64,000 nucleotides of DNA, from NCBI GenBank assembly GCA_947044405.1, contig CAMRHE010001103.1, positions 56,001 to 120,000 of the forward strand. The letters run 5' to 3'. Position 1 is the first letter of the stretch; every line of letters begins with the position of its first letter. Positions 21,574 through 33,884 of the stretch are shown piece by piece. A model generated the notes under the pieces. The model did no database searches and was not told where the DNA came from. It saw nothing but the letters and a program-made list of their open reading frames with translations. The position numbers and the translations under genes were made by a program. The DNA is from Leptodactylus fallax. Its lineage: Eukaryota; Chordata; Amphibia; Anura; Leptodactylidae.

Positions 21574-22037
21574 TTAAAGGGGTTGTCCAGGCAAAAATGG
21601 ACAACCCATTTAATGTTTAAATCAGCTGGGGGCTGTGAAAAAAAATAAAAGAAATTCATACTCCCCATTCCTGCACAGTCCGGTCTTCTCGGTCCTGTGC
21701 TGACGTGTGGCAGAAGTCCCAGCCACACGTGACCGCTGAGGCCAATCAGCGGCCTCAGCAAAGGGCATGCAATATCACTACCTGTGACATCATGGGTCTC
21801 TTGCTGAGGCCACTGATTTGCCTTAGCGGTCATGTGACTGCTGAGGCCAATCAGTGGCTTAAGCGGAACTCAGGAAGAGAACCGGGGAGAAAACGCCAGA
21901 GCAGAAGTCCCGGACCGCGCTGGGAGGACACCGGAGCACCGGGGACACATATGATTTTTTTTTTTTTTTATTATTTTTTTTCACCTTCCCCGGTATATTA
22001 AAAAAAAAAAAAAAAAATTCCCGGACAAGCTCTTTAA
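21574..22037. mobile_element. MITE with 'ttaaaggggttgtcc' ends
   Basis: Starts TTAAAGGGGTTGTCCAGG and ends CCCGGACAAGCTCTTTAA, imperfect inverse copies 464 bp apart. The interior repeats 'ctgaggccaatcagcggc' about three times in alternating orientation. The same end words occur near 32.2, 58.8, 60.1 and 61.5 kb. No coding capacity. Confidence 0.65.
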
Positions 22038-22182
22038 GGATGCTCCCAGTTTGGACTTTAAGGCTGAGGCTCCACGTTCCGGAAACACAGCTTTTTTTTG
22101 TTGCAGATTTTTCTGTGTTTTTTTTTTACCAAAACTAGCAGTCGATTGAGCAGAAGGGAGAAATATAAGAACTTCTTATATA

Positions 22183-23157
<975 letters not shown>

Positions 23158-23446
23158 TCAAAAATACACAGCAAAATCTGCAAGAAAAAAAGCTGCGTTT
23201 CCGCAACGTGGAGTCTCAGCCTAAGGGGGTATTCCAGTTACCTCCTATCCACAGTTGTTCTGGTTATGTGGGGACCTCAGATCATTATTATGGAGCATCT
23301 TGGGACATAAATATCATATAAATTACGTTTGTATATTTTTTAATTTACAGTTGTCATTTTTGACACTAAATTTCTGACATGTTGTATATGTTGATACATT
23401 AGTAGTCCCAAGTACTACCCTCACAGTATAGCCAGACCTTCACATA

Positions 23447-25095
23447 CAGTCATATGAAAAAGTTTGGGCACCCCTATTAATCTTAATCATTTTTAGTTCT
23501 AAATATTTGGGTGTTTGCAACAGCCATTTCAATTTGATATATCTAATAACTGATGGACACAGCAATATTTCAGGATTGAAATGAGGTTTATTGTACTAAC
23601 AGAAAATGTGCAATATGCATTAAACCAAAATTTGACCGGTGCAAAAGTATGGGCACCTCAACAGAAAAGTGACATTAATATTTAGTAGATCCTCCTTTTG
23701 CAAAAATAACAGCCTCTAGTCGCTTCCTGTAGCTTTTAATCAGTTCCTGGATCCTGGATGAAGGTATTTTTGACCATTCCTCTTTACAAAACAATTCCAG
23801 TTCAGTTAAGTTTGATGGTCGCCGAGCATGGACAGCCCGCTTCAAATTATCCCACAGATGTTCAATGATATTCAGGTCTGGGGACTGGGATGGCCATTCC
23901 AGAACATTGTAATTGTTCCTCTGCATGAATGCCTGAGTAGATTTGGAGCTGTGTTTTGGATCATTGTCTTGCTGAAATATCCATCCCCGGCGTAACTTCA
24001 AATTCGTCACTGATTCTTGTACATTATTCTCAAGAATCTGCTGATACTGAGTTGAATCCATGCGACCCTCAACTTTAACAAGATTCCCGGTGCCGGCATT
24101 GGCCACACAGCCCCAAAGCATGATGGAACCTCCACCAAATTTTACAGTGGGTAGCAAGTGTTTTTCTTGGAATGCTGTGTTTTTTTGACGCCATGCATAA
24201 CGCCTTTTTGTATGACCAAACAACTCAATCTTTGTTTCATCAGTCCACAGGACCTTCTTCCAAAATGAAGCTGGCTTGTCCAAATGTGCTTTTGCATACC
24301 TCAGGCGACTCTGTTTGTGGCGTGCTTTCAGAAACGGCTTCTTTCACATCACTCTCCCATACAGCTTCTCCTTGTGCAAAGTGTGCTGTATTGTTGACCG
24401 ATGCACAGTGACACCATCTGCAGCAAGATGATGCTGCAGCTCTTTGGAGGTGGTCTGTGGATTGTCCTTGACTGTTCTCACCATTCTTCTTCTCTGCCTT
24501 TCGGATATTTTTCTTGGCCTGCCACTTCTGGGCTTAACAAGAACTGTCCCTGTGGTCTTCCATTTCCTTACTATGTTCCTCACAGTGGAAACTGACAGGT
24601 TAAATCTCTGAGACAACTTTTTGTATCCTTGCCCTGAACAACTATGTTGAACAATCTTTGTTTTCAGATCATTTGAGAGTTGTTTTGAGGAGCCCATGAT
24701 GCCACTCTTCAGAGGAGATTCAAATAGGAGAACAACTTGCAATTGGCCACCTTAAATACCTTTTCTCATGATTGGATACACCTGGCTATGAAGTTCAAAG
24801 CTCAGTGAGGTTACAAAACCAATTTTGTGCTTCAGTAAGTCAGTAAAAAGTAGTTAGGAGTATTCGAATCAATAAAATGATAAGGGTACCCAAATTTTTG
24901 CACCGGTCAAATTTTGGTTTAATGCATATTGCACATTTTCTGTTAGTACAATAAACCTCATTTCAATCCTGAAATATTACTGTGTCCATCAGATATTAGA
25001 TATATCAAATTGAAATGGCTGTTGCAAACACCCAAATATTTAGAACTAAAAATGATTAAGATTAATAGGGGTGCCCAAACTTTTTCATATGACTG
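23447..25095 (-). mobile_element. Tc1-family transposon 3 (full length)
   Basis: A 1649-bp element flanked by TA (23,445-23,446 and 25,096-25,097). The ends are CAGTCATATGAAAAAGTTTG and its inverse. The inverted repeats are about 210 bp and nearly perfect, with an outer direct repeat (gaaaaagtttgggcacccc) and an inner one (tgcaaaagtatgggcacct): the IR/DR arrangement. Confidence 0.94.
23675..24697 (-). pseudogene. Tc1 transposase, one premature stop
   Basis: Read on the minus strand from the ATG at 24,697 (MGSSKQLS) this is a 340-codon Tc1 transposase in one frame, interrupted only by TGA at 24,344-24,346. The N-terminal part holds the paired-type helix-turn-helix region and the GRPRKIS hook. 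The C-terminal part holds [21 protein letters not shown] and PDLNIIEHLW, ending KGGSTKY. The stop lies between the DNA-binding and catalytic halves. No indel separates the two halves, since 24,742 and 24,283 are in the same frame. Confidence 0.9.
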
Positions 25096-25155
25096 TAGGT
25101 CATCTCCCCTTATAAAGGTATGGGCTTTAGTCTAGAGTGGGTTAAGTCGCAGATA

Positions 25156-25890
25156 CAGTGGGTACGGAAAGTATTCAGACCCCTTTAAATTTTTCACTAT
25201 TTGTTTCATTGCAGACATTTGCTAAAAGCAAAAAAGTTCATTTTATTTCTCATTAATGTACACTCAGTGCCCCATCTTGACAGAAAAAAAACTGAAATGT
25301 AGATATTTTTGCAAATTTATTAAAATAGAAAAACTGAAATATCACATGGTCATAAGTATTCAGAGCCTTTGCTCAGTATTGAGTAGAAGCCCCTTCCTTT
25401 TGAGCTAGTACAGCCAGGAGTCTTCTTGGGAATGATGCAACAAGTTCTTCACATCTGGATTTGGGGATCCTCTGCCATTCTTCCTTGCAGATCCTCTCCA
25501 GTTCCGTCAGGTTGGATGGTGAACGTTGGTGGAGCCATTTTCAGGTCTCTCCAGAGATGCTCAATTGGGTTGAGGTCAGGGCTCTGGCTGGGCCAGTCAG
25601 GAATGGTCACAGAGTTGTTCCGAAGCCGCTCCTTTGTTATTTTAGCTGTGTGCTTAGGGTCATTGTCTTGTTGGAAGGTGAACCTTCGGCCCAGTCTGAG
25701 GTCCAGAGTACTCTGGAAGAGGTTTTCTTCCCGGATATCTCTGTACTTGGCCGCATTCATCTTTCCTTCAATTGCAACCAGTCGTCCTGTCCCCCATAGC
25801 ATGATGCTGCCACCACCATGTTTCACTGTTGGGATTGTATTGGGCAGGTGATGAGTAGTGCCTGGTTTTCACCACACATACCGCTTAGAA
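25156..25890 (-). mobile_element. Tc1-family transposon 4 (truncated)
   Basis: The left end CAGTGGGTACGGAAAGTATT follows TA at 25,154-25,155. The homology stops near 25,890 inside the transposase, and no right terminal repeat is present. What follows (gctgtgtgaacacaccc) is unrelated. Confidence 0.82.
25449..25890 (-). pseudogene. Tc1 transposase fragment
   Basis: The minus-strand frame keeps [22 protein letters not shown] and [14 protein letters not shown]. Residues normally following MLWG are deleted, the end is frameshifted after DLK, and upstream codons (to about 25,890) contain a stop (W, then TGA). Only the central catalytic part survives. Confidence 0.85.
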
Positions 25891-26027
25891 TTAACGCTGT
25901 GTGAACACACCCTAAAACAGCCACTAACAAACTCCTATCTTGCGGGCATGGCTGCTGTACCATGAGGAAATGTCTAATATTTTAGATGTTCTCTGGCTCA
26001 GAATGAGGGTGGGGTGGGGGAACTGTA
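25891..26027. other. spacer between two Tc1 elements
   Basis: 137 bases separate two Tc1 elements of different families; nothing recognised in them. Confidence 0.5.
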
Positions 26028-27264
26028 CAGTGCCTTGCGAAAGTATTCGGCCCCCTTGAACTTTTCAACCTTTTGCCACATTTCAGGCTTCAAACATAAG
26101 GATATAAAATTTTAATTTTTTGGTGAAGAATCAACAAGTGGGACACAATCGTGAAGTGGAACGAAATTCATTGGATATTTTAACCTTTTGTAAAAAATAA
26201 AAAACTGAAAAGTGGGGCATGCCAAATTATTCGGCCCCCTTAAGTTAACACTTTGTAGCGCCACCTTTTGCTGCGATTACAGCTGCAAGTCGCTTGGGGT
26301 ATGTCTCTATCAGTTTTGCACATGGAGAGACTGAAATTCTTGCCCATTCTTCCTTGGAAAACAGCTGGAGCTCAGTGAGGTTGGATGGAGAGCGTTTGTG
26401 AACAGCAGTTTTCAGCTCTTTCCACAGATTCTCGATTGGATTCAGGTCTGGACTTTGACTTGGCCATTCTAACACCTGGATACGTTTATTTGTGAACCAT
26501 TCCATTGTAGATTTTGCTTTATGTTTGGGATCATTGTCTTGTTGGAAGATAAATCTCCGTCCCAGTCTCAGGTCTTTTGCAGACTCCAACAGGTTTTCTT
26601 CCAGAATGGTCCTGTATTTGGCTCCATCCATCTTCCCATCAATTTTAACCATCTTCCCTGTCCCTGCTGAAGAAAAGCAGACCCAAACCACGATGCTGCC
26701 ACCACCATGTGTGACAGTGGGGATGGTGTGTTCAGGGTGATGTGGTTGTTGCTTTTACGCCAAACATCGTTTTGCATTGTGGCCAAAAAGTTCGATTTTG
26801 GTTTTATCTGACCAGAGCACCTTCTTCCACATGTTTGGTGTGTCTCCCAGATGGCTTGTGGCAAACTTTAAACGAGACTTTTTATGGATATCTTTGAGAA
26901 ATGGCTTTCTTCTTGCCACTCTTCCATAAAGGCCAGATTTGTGCAGTGTACGACTGATTGTTGTCCTATGGACAGACTCTCCCACCTCAGCTGTAGATCT
27001 CTGCAGTTCATCCAGAGTGATCATGGACCTCTTGGCTGCATCTCTGATCAGTCTTCTCCTTGTTTGAGATGAAAGTTTAGAGGGACGGCCGGGTCTTGGT
27101 AGATTTGCAGTGGTCTGATACTCCTTCCATTTCAATATGATCGCTTGCACAGTGCTCCTTGGGATGTTTAAAGTTTGGGAAATCTTTTTGTATCCAAATC
27201 CGGCTTTAAACTTCTCCACAACAGTATCACGGACCTGCCTGGTGTGTTCCTTGGTCTTCATGAT
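26028..27264 (-). mobile_element. Tc1-family transposon 5 (right end missing)
   Basis: The left end CAGTGCCTTGCGAAAGTATT follows TA at 26,026-26,027. The transposase start is reached at 27,261, and then the sequence changes into a host palindrome (27,265-27,320). The right terminal repeat is gone. Confidence 0.85.
26245..27261 (-). pseudogene. Tc1 transposase, frameshifted in the centre
   Basis: About 339 codons from MKTKEHTRQ. The helix-turn-helix domains and GRPSKLS hook are intact, and WSDKTKIELFG is present, with K where E is usual. Just after HNAKR a small indel shifts the frame: TAA at about 26,752 stops it. The neighbouring frame reads DVWRKSNN before the original frame resumes at HHPEHTIPTV. 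The rest carries [10 protein letters not shown] and [13 protein letters not shown] and ends KGGATKC. Two small compensating indels explain the break. Confidence 0.87.
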
Positions 27265-27320
27265 GCTCAGCCAATCACTTTCAGAGGCGGGTCAGCCCCA
27301 TGGATAGTGATTGGCTGAGC
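27265..27320. repeat. 15-bp perfect palindrome at transposon breakpoint
   Basis: GCTCAGCCAATCACT (27,265-27,279) and AGTGATTGGCTGAGC (27,306-27,320) are exact inverse copies around a 26-base loop, directly at the truncated end of the Tc1 element. Confidence 0.85.
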
Positions 27321-28920
27321 GGCATTTCCTGCATGTCTAGAGGGACCAGGAAGTAGAGACCACCTGGGTATCAGCGAGGCTACGATTGATTCTTTTATTT
27401 TTTATGCCATTTTAAGCCATTTTTAAAAACTTTTACTCCCCAGAATCACAGATTATCACCTATCCACAAAGAAGCGTCTGACCGCAGGCAGCCCCACTTT
27501 TGGCCATCTTTGTCAGTCCCATAGACTATGACAGGAGCGGTGACACACACGTGAGATGGACCACTGTTCTAAAGAGCAAAAGGATCTGTGGTCGGCCACC
27601 ATACACAACGGATGGTTGTTGTATTCAGCCGATAGACATCTAATATACATGGGCTTCTTTAGTCTCACCCCCATATATAGGGTGTATATAGTATATACCT
27701 GATCATCTCATTCTGACTGATAGTTTAGTCATCTGTATAAATCTTCTGCCATTGCCGAAACAGAATTAACCGCTCTATACAGTGACTTCCTGGTGTGACT
27801 TTTCTGGGCTTGTGTCTATACACAGCAGCCAGAGGAGGCGGAGCTACAGGAGGAGGAAGAAAGCGGCAGCCTGAACCAATGAGGATGCAGGAGGTGTGAC
27901 TCAGACTACCTCACACTCCTGTAGTCACTGATCACAGCGCCGGCCAATGGGAGAGGAGACAAAAAGCAGCCAAGTAGCCAAATCTGGGACACTTACTGTA
28001 TATAGGAAGTATCTAAGGCCTGAATTATATACCATTTCTGAGCTCCTGATCGGAGGCTTGCTTTAATATATATGCTCCGAGCACTTGTTCAGCAAAGGAA
28101 CAAATCCCATTGGGGACAGGAGGGGGCGCTGTAACATGAAATTACTAGAGTTTTCCCTTATCTTTATAGACTGGAGAGAATGGAATACAGGGAAAGATAA
28201 TACTGCATAATACTGACCCCCTAGAGATCAGGAGGAGCCGCCATGCCAGGTATAACAGGCTGCAGGCCACAGGATGACCCCACCCTAATGACCATGTTGT
28301 TTCAATACTGGAGTGTAGACATTTCATCAAAACAAACTGTATAGAAAAAAAAAGGAGCATAGTCCCCAAAAATAATGACTATAGCACCACAACTATCCAC
28401 AGGTTGAGGCTGGTATTGCAATTCAGCCTCATTCATGATAAATTAAGACAAACTGCAATACCAGACACAAACAACGAACAGGTGTGTGGTGCTGTCTCCT
28501 TTAAACCTAGGAAGCGTTGGTTGCAGGGGGAGGGGGGGGCTTATGCACCAAAAAAATAAATAAATCACATTGCTTGTGAAAAATAAAAATTTTGATTTAT
28601 TTCATTATAAATTAGGAGGTGACATGTGCAGAATATTCTGTGACAGACGTAATAACACAGGACTATAATATTCTATTGTCAATCCGCAATGTTTTCCCAC
28701 TCCCACAATCACCAGATTATTTCGATAACTTTTTTCCTTAAATTTTTGGAAAAAAATAAATTGGAATAAAGAATCTCTTATTAATATGATGGGAAGAGAT
28801 AGAAAAGTGTAAGAATGCACCTCCAAGTCTCCTCGCCCCATCCACGCCTCAGGCCTTTGGTAACGTGAGAGTGTCCATGATATGACGTGCAAAGGGAATT
28901 AACAGGAAGTTGGATGGGAT
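27321..28920. other. unassigned sequence
   Basis: No gene recognised. A 'ccaatgaggatgcaggaggtgtgactcag ... ggccaatggg' stretch at 27,875-27,955 contains two CCAAT words and an AP-1-like TGACTCAG, but no exon is visible beside it. Confidence 0.45.
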
Positions 28921-28924
28921 TAGC

Positions 28925-29840
28925 TCACTAGACCACTAGGAGTAAGAAGGTCCCACTACGTAGACCACCAGGGATGCTGTAGGTATCCAGTATACTGGTT
29001 TATCACTTGCAGGGAGACCACCAGGGATGCTGTACGTATCAGGTATACTGGTTTATCACTTGCCGGAGACCACCAGGGATACCATTGTTGAACCGAAGCT
29101 AGACCACCTGGAATGTGGACACTAGCTTGCCAAGTATGTTGACTGGTGCCATTACCTGCTCTAGCCCACCAAGGATGACATTATTAACCCCTTCACCAAG
29201 TTAGACCACCTGGGATGTAAACATTATCTATACTATAGGCTGCCAAAGATGTTGGTATGTGCCCTTTACTGCTGTAGACCACCTAGTATGCCATCACTAA
29301 CCCGAGCCTTCTCCAAGCTAGACCACCAGAGATGTGGCCACTGACTTCACTAGCCTGCCAAGGATGTGCCTTTAAAGGAGTCGTCTTGTTATGGACAGTT
29401 ATCCCCTGTCCAGTGGATAGGGAATAAGTGTCCAGTCGCTGGGGTCTGGGTCCTCCAGTGATCAGGAGGGCGGTAATGCACCCACATCCTCATAGAAGTC
29501 AATGAATCACCGGTCAGGCAAGTGCACTGACTCTCCATTCACAAGGAGGCCTTAGGGGACAACCCCAAGGAATCTTGACATCAACCACTCCAATACACTA
29601 GATCACCAAGGATGTCATCATTAACCCCTTCACCAAACCCAAGAGTAGACACAACTTTTTGTCCTAGACTACCAGGGATACTGACATTAACCCTCTTAAA
29701 ACCCTACACCACCTGGTTTTATTAACCCCCTTTCCAGTCCTAGAGGACCAGGGATCATGGCAAACTCTTCAACACACTAGGCCACCAAGGATAGTGGTAT
29801 TAACCCTTTCAGTACTCTTCCAACCAAGGAAATTAGTGAA
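28925..29840 (+). repeat. degenerate tandem repeat with 'tagaccacc' phrase
   Basis: The phrase '(c)tagaccacc(a/t)gggatg' recurs about every 55-90 bases with 'cattaacccctt' between copies. The first units (28,958-29,075) are well preserved, with 'gggatgctgt(a)ggtatc(c)agtatactggtttatcacttgc' twice; later ones are worn. Confidence 0.7.
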
Positions 29841-30004
29841 CAGAAAGCCACAACTCCAAGATTATACCATTTTTATCCTGCCAGGCCTTCTAGCAACAAG
29901 CATGTCTGCAGTGACTCCATGCTCATGTGATACGCCATGTCACCTCAGCTAATTCCAATATAACACACCCAATATATTATAATATATAATACTCTTCTAA
30001 TCTG

Positions 30005-31425
30005 CTGGGATCTGGTAACACTAACCTATCTATCTGCAGGGCTGGGGTGATATGCTGGGATCTGGTGACACTAACCTATCTATTTGCAGGGCTGGGCTGA
30101 TATATTTGGTGACACTAACCTATCTGCAGGGCTGGGGTGATATGCTGGTTCTGGTGACACTAACCTATCTATCTGCAGGCCTGGGGTAATATCATGGGAT
30201 CTGGTGACACTAACCTATCTATCTGCGGGGCTGGGATGATATGCTGGGATCGGGTGACCCTAACCTATCTATCTGCAGGGCTGGGGTGATATCTCAGCAA
30301 CGGAGACAGTGATTTACAAGTGGAAAACACTGTATAATTTAAGGTTACCCTAACTCATCCATCTGTGGGGCTGGGATGATGTCCTGGGATTGGGCGACCC
30401 TAACCTGTCTATCTGCAGGTCTGGGCTGATATATTTGGTGACACTAACCTATCTGCAGGGCTGGGGTGATATGCTGGGATCGGGTGACCCTAACCTATCT
30501 ATCTGCAGGGCTGAGGTGATATGCTGGGATTGGGTGACCCTAACCTATCTATCTGCAGGGCTGAGGTGATATGCTGGGATCGGGTGACCATAACCTATCT
30601 ATCTGCAGGGCTGGGGTGATATGCTGATATCTGGTGACCCTAACCTATTTATCTGCAGGGCTGAGGTGATATGCTGGGATCGGGTGACCCTAACCTATCT
30701 ATCTGCAGGGCTGGGGTGATATGCTGGGATTGGGTAACCCTAACCTATCTATCTGCAGGGCTAGGGTGATATGCTGATATCTGGTGACACTAACCTATCT
30801 ATCTGCAGGGCTGGGGTGATATGCTGGGATCTGGTGACACTAACCTATCTATCTGCAGGGCTGGGGTGATATGCTGGGATTGGGTGACCCTAACCTATCT
30901 ATCTGCAGGGCTAGGGTGATATGCTGATATCTGGTGACACTAACCTATCTATCTGCAGGGCTGGGGTGATATGCTGGGATCTGGTGACACTAACCTATCT
31001 ATTTGCAGGGCTGGGCTGATATATTTGGTGACACTAACCTATCTGCAGGGCTGGGGTGATATCCTGGGATCTGGTGACCCTAACCTATCTATCTGCAGGC
31101 CTGGGGTAATATCATGGGATCTGGTGACCCTAACCTATCTATCTGCGGGGCTGGGATGACATGCTGGGATCTGGTGACACTAACCTATCTGCAGGGATGG
31201 GGTGATATCCTGGGATCTGGAGACCCTAACCTATCTATCTGCAGGCCTGGGGTAATATCCTGGGATCTGGTGACCCTAACCTATCTATCTGCGGGGCTGG
31301 GATTATATGCTGGGATCGGGTGACCCTAACCTATCTATCTGCAGGGCTGGGGTGATATGCTGGGATCGGGTGACCCTAACCTATCTATCTGCAGGGCTGG
31401 GTGATATCCTGGGATCTGGTGACAC
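30005..31425 (+). repeat. 50-bp satellite array, copy 2
   Basis: About 29 units of the repeat seen at 2.8-4.5 kb, mostly 'ctaacctatctatctgcaggg / ctggggtgatatgctgggat / ctggtgacac', in one orientation. A larger block (30,775-30,890) recurs at 30,910-31,010. Variation lies mainly in 'gacactaacc/gaccctaacc' and in shortened units lacking one 'tatc'. Confidence 0.93.
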
Positions 31426-32168
31426 ACTCTCTTTAAGAAGTACAGCAGGTCAATGCAGTCAGAAAAGGTAAAAACAAATAAAAATAAATAGTTATATTGG
31501 TCTTCATTGGTTTTCTGCTGCTTTTCTATATTGTTCAGTTTGTCTGACTGTGCACAATGTAGATAAAGCTCTTACTATCCTATAAGAGTCAACAAGCTGG
31601 CTGCCTGCTGTTGACTGATCTCAAGTACTGGCTCTTTAGTGGGGCTAGTAAAGTGCTAACCCATGGATATCATAGCCGGGGGAAATACAGATGGCAAGCA
31701 GTGGACTGTTTAATGGCCAGTCAATAGACATGAACCCAAATACATGGACGCCAGCAGCATTTGTAGGCACACTGTGTTCCTGGCTCCTGGTATTTGTCAA
31801 GCTTGGACATTTTACAGTACACCGCCCCCTGCAGGTGCAGTTGCCTGCCATCAACCATAACAATAGACTCTCCCCTATTCAATGTACTACATGCAGACAC
31901 AAGGTAAGAATAGGGGATCCATCAACAGCAGTCCGATGATGGTTTCCAGTTAGCAACGTGCATCTTCCTTCTCCATTGCATACAGTAACTCACAGGATAT
32001 AGAAATGTTTACAGCAAATGTGTCCTGAGATGTTGCACATTAGCCTTAAGGGCACATGCACACGACCGAGTGTGCATCTGAGTTAGGACCAATTTTGCAG
32101 CAGAATGCAGGCCTAGTTCACTCACAGAACAGACCCTCGGAAACCACACTCGGACATGTGCATGGAGC
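31426..32168. other. unassigned sequence
   Basis: No gene or defined repeat end recognised. Confidence 0.5.
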
Positions 32169-32367
32169 CTAAAGGGTTGTGCAGGATTAGAACACGTTTC
32201 TTAGGAAGTGACATCATGTCTGTTGGTGACATGGCCATGCTGACGTTCAGTCTCATTCATTTTAATGGGACTGAGATGTGGCACTGTCATGTGACCAACG
32301 GACATGAGATCACTTCCTAAGAAGTAGAAAGCAACCATGTTTTCTAGTCCTGTACAACACCTTTAAA
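32169..32367. mobile_element. MITE with 'taaagggttgtgcagga' ends
   Basis: Starts CTAAAGGGTTGTGCAGGATTAGAA and ends inversely TTCTAGTCCTGTACAACACCTTTA. It is related to the copies near 21.6 and 58.8 kb and has no coding capacity. Confidence 0.65.
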
Positions 32368-33884
32368 AAAATCTTTCAAGACTTGGTATTGATGGCTTAT
32401 CCTTATAATAGGTCATCAATATCAGACTGATGGGGTCTGACACCCGACCACCTACTGATCAGCTCATTTTATGGAGCTGGTAGCAGGCGGCTCTGTACAT
32501 TGTGTAGTGGCCACGCTACACCATTGCAGCTCAGCTCCCATTTTTTTGCAGGACTTGGCTTAGGAGAGGTCATCAATTGAAGATCAAAGGCCATGTGACA
32601 ACGCATACATTGGTCACGTGGCCTGATAGAAGTTCAGTCCCATTCAAGTGAATGGGCTGAGCTGTGACAGCAAGGACAGCCACTATATAACGCATGGCAG
32701 AACTGAAGAGACTGATCACCTGAACACTGCAGCCTCTTCACACAGCTGATCAACTGGGGGCCTGGGTGTCAGACCCCTGATGATATTTAATTGATGACCT
32801 AAATCCTAGAATACCCCCTTTAAGGGTCGGAGTGCGGTGTGTTACGGAGGAGCCTTAGTGACATAATGGTCATATGCACCTTCAGCCGCCACCATGTGTG
32901 GATGTTCCATACAATCCAGAAATCTGGCAGAACGGGGGGGTGGAGAAAATCAGGAGCACCACATAGTAAGCGCCAGCTCCTATCCATATACACACAGGAG
33001 TCTAAAGGTCATTTAAAGTGACCAACCCCTTTAAGTATATGGGAGCCGCAATGGTGAAGAGTGGCCACTACACAGTGTACAGAGCCATTTGCTTACAGTC
33101 AGACATCTAAAGTTAAAGTGGCCACACCTATTAAATCTTACCTTGGCACGGCCACTACACCATGTAAAGGAGCACTCCGACTCCATACACTGTGGTGATC
33201 CTGCAGTGGGGTGCTGGTTGTCAGACACCCACTGATCTGACATTGACCCATCCCTAAGGATAATCCATCAATGTAAAGTCTTAGACAACCCCACGTTGGG
33301 ACTGTTAAAAGTGATTCTGGACATGGCTTCTGGGTAGCCATTAGGACAAGTACATATGCCGGAGCCAAAAAATGGGAACAGGGTGCAGCTTTGTCCTGAT
33401 TCTGAGCAAGCACAACTAAATCCTTGATTTGACCAGGGCACGTGAACTTACCCTTGATGCTACTGCTGTGCCATTTACCAGATTATTAGGCCTGTGTCAG
33501 TGGCGGGCTCCTGCTACCGTTTTGCCCTGAGGAAGGCGGGCAGGCATGGGGCTTTCTAGAATGTGCACCCCTCAAAAGAGTCTGAGGTGCCCCTAAAGTG
33601 ATGGTTTGCTCACCCCTGACCTATGCAAAGTTATGGGCACCACTGCCTTCTCTTTCACATATCATGGCATGTACACCACGTCATTTTCAGTTATGCTCCA
33701 CTCCGCACCTTTTACGTGTCCCCTGCCAATGATGGGCAAAGGAGCGCAGGTTTTGGTAGCATCTGCCCACTGATTCTCCATCATATCAGAAGAAGATCTG
33801 ACTGGAGAAGGTTCTGGGGTTCACTAAATTAAATGTAGAAGTGCGCGCCTCCTATAGGCACAGCAGAGGATAGACATTGAACAA
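32368..33884. repeat. decayed MITE-like sequence downstream of PGAP4
   Basis: Contains the phrase 'aggtcatcaatatcagactgatggggtctgacaccc' and its decayed inverse at 32,765-32,800, plus a related decayed stretch at 33,004-33,290 starting 'accaacccctttaag'. Similar wording occurs at 56.3-56.6 kb and 60.1 kb. No gene is visible. The PGAP4 3' UTR must begin here on the minus strand; I could not place its polyadenylation site. Confidence 0.45.

Noticed and set aside
27780..27970. A promoter with CCAAT and AP-1-like words
   Set aside because: No CpG enrichment, exon or open frame next to it.
30005..31425. Telomere-like words (ccctaacc)
   Set aside because: One word per 50-bp unit, never a tandem hexamer; part of the satellite.
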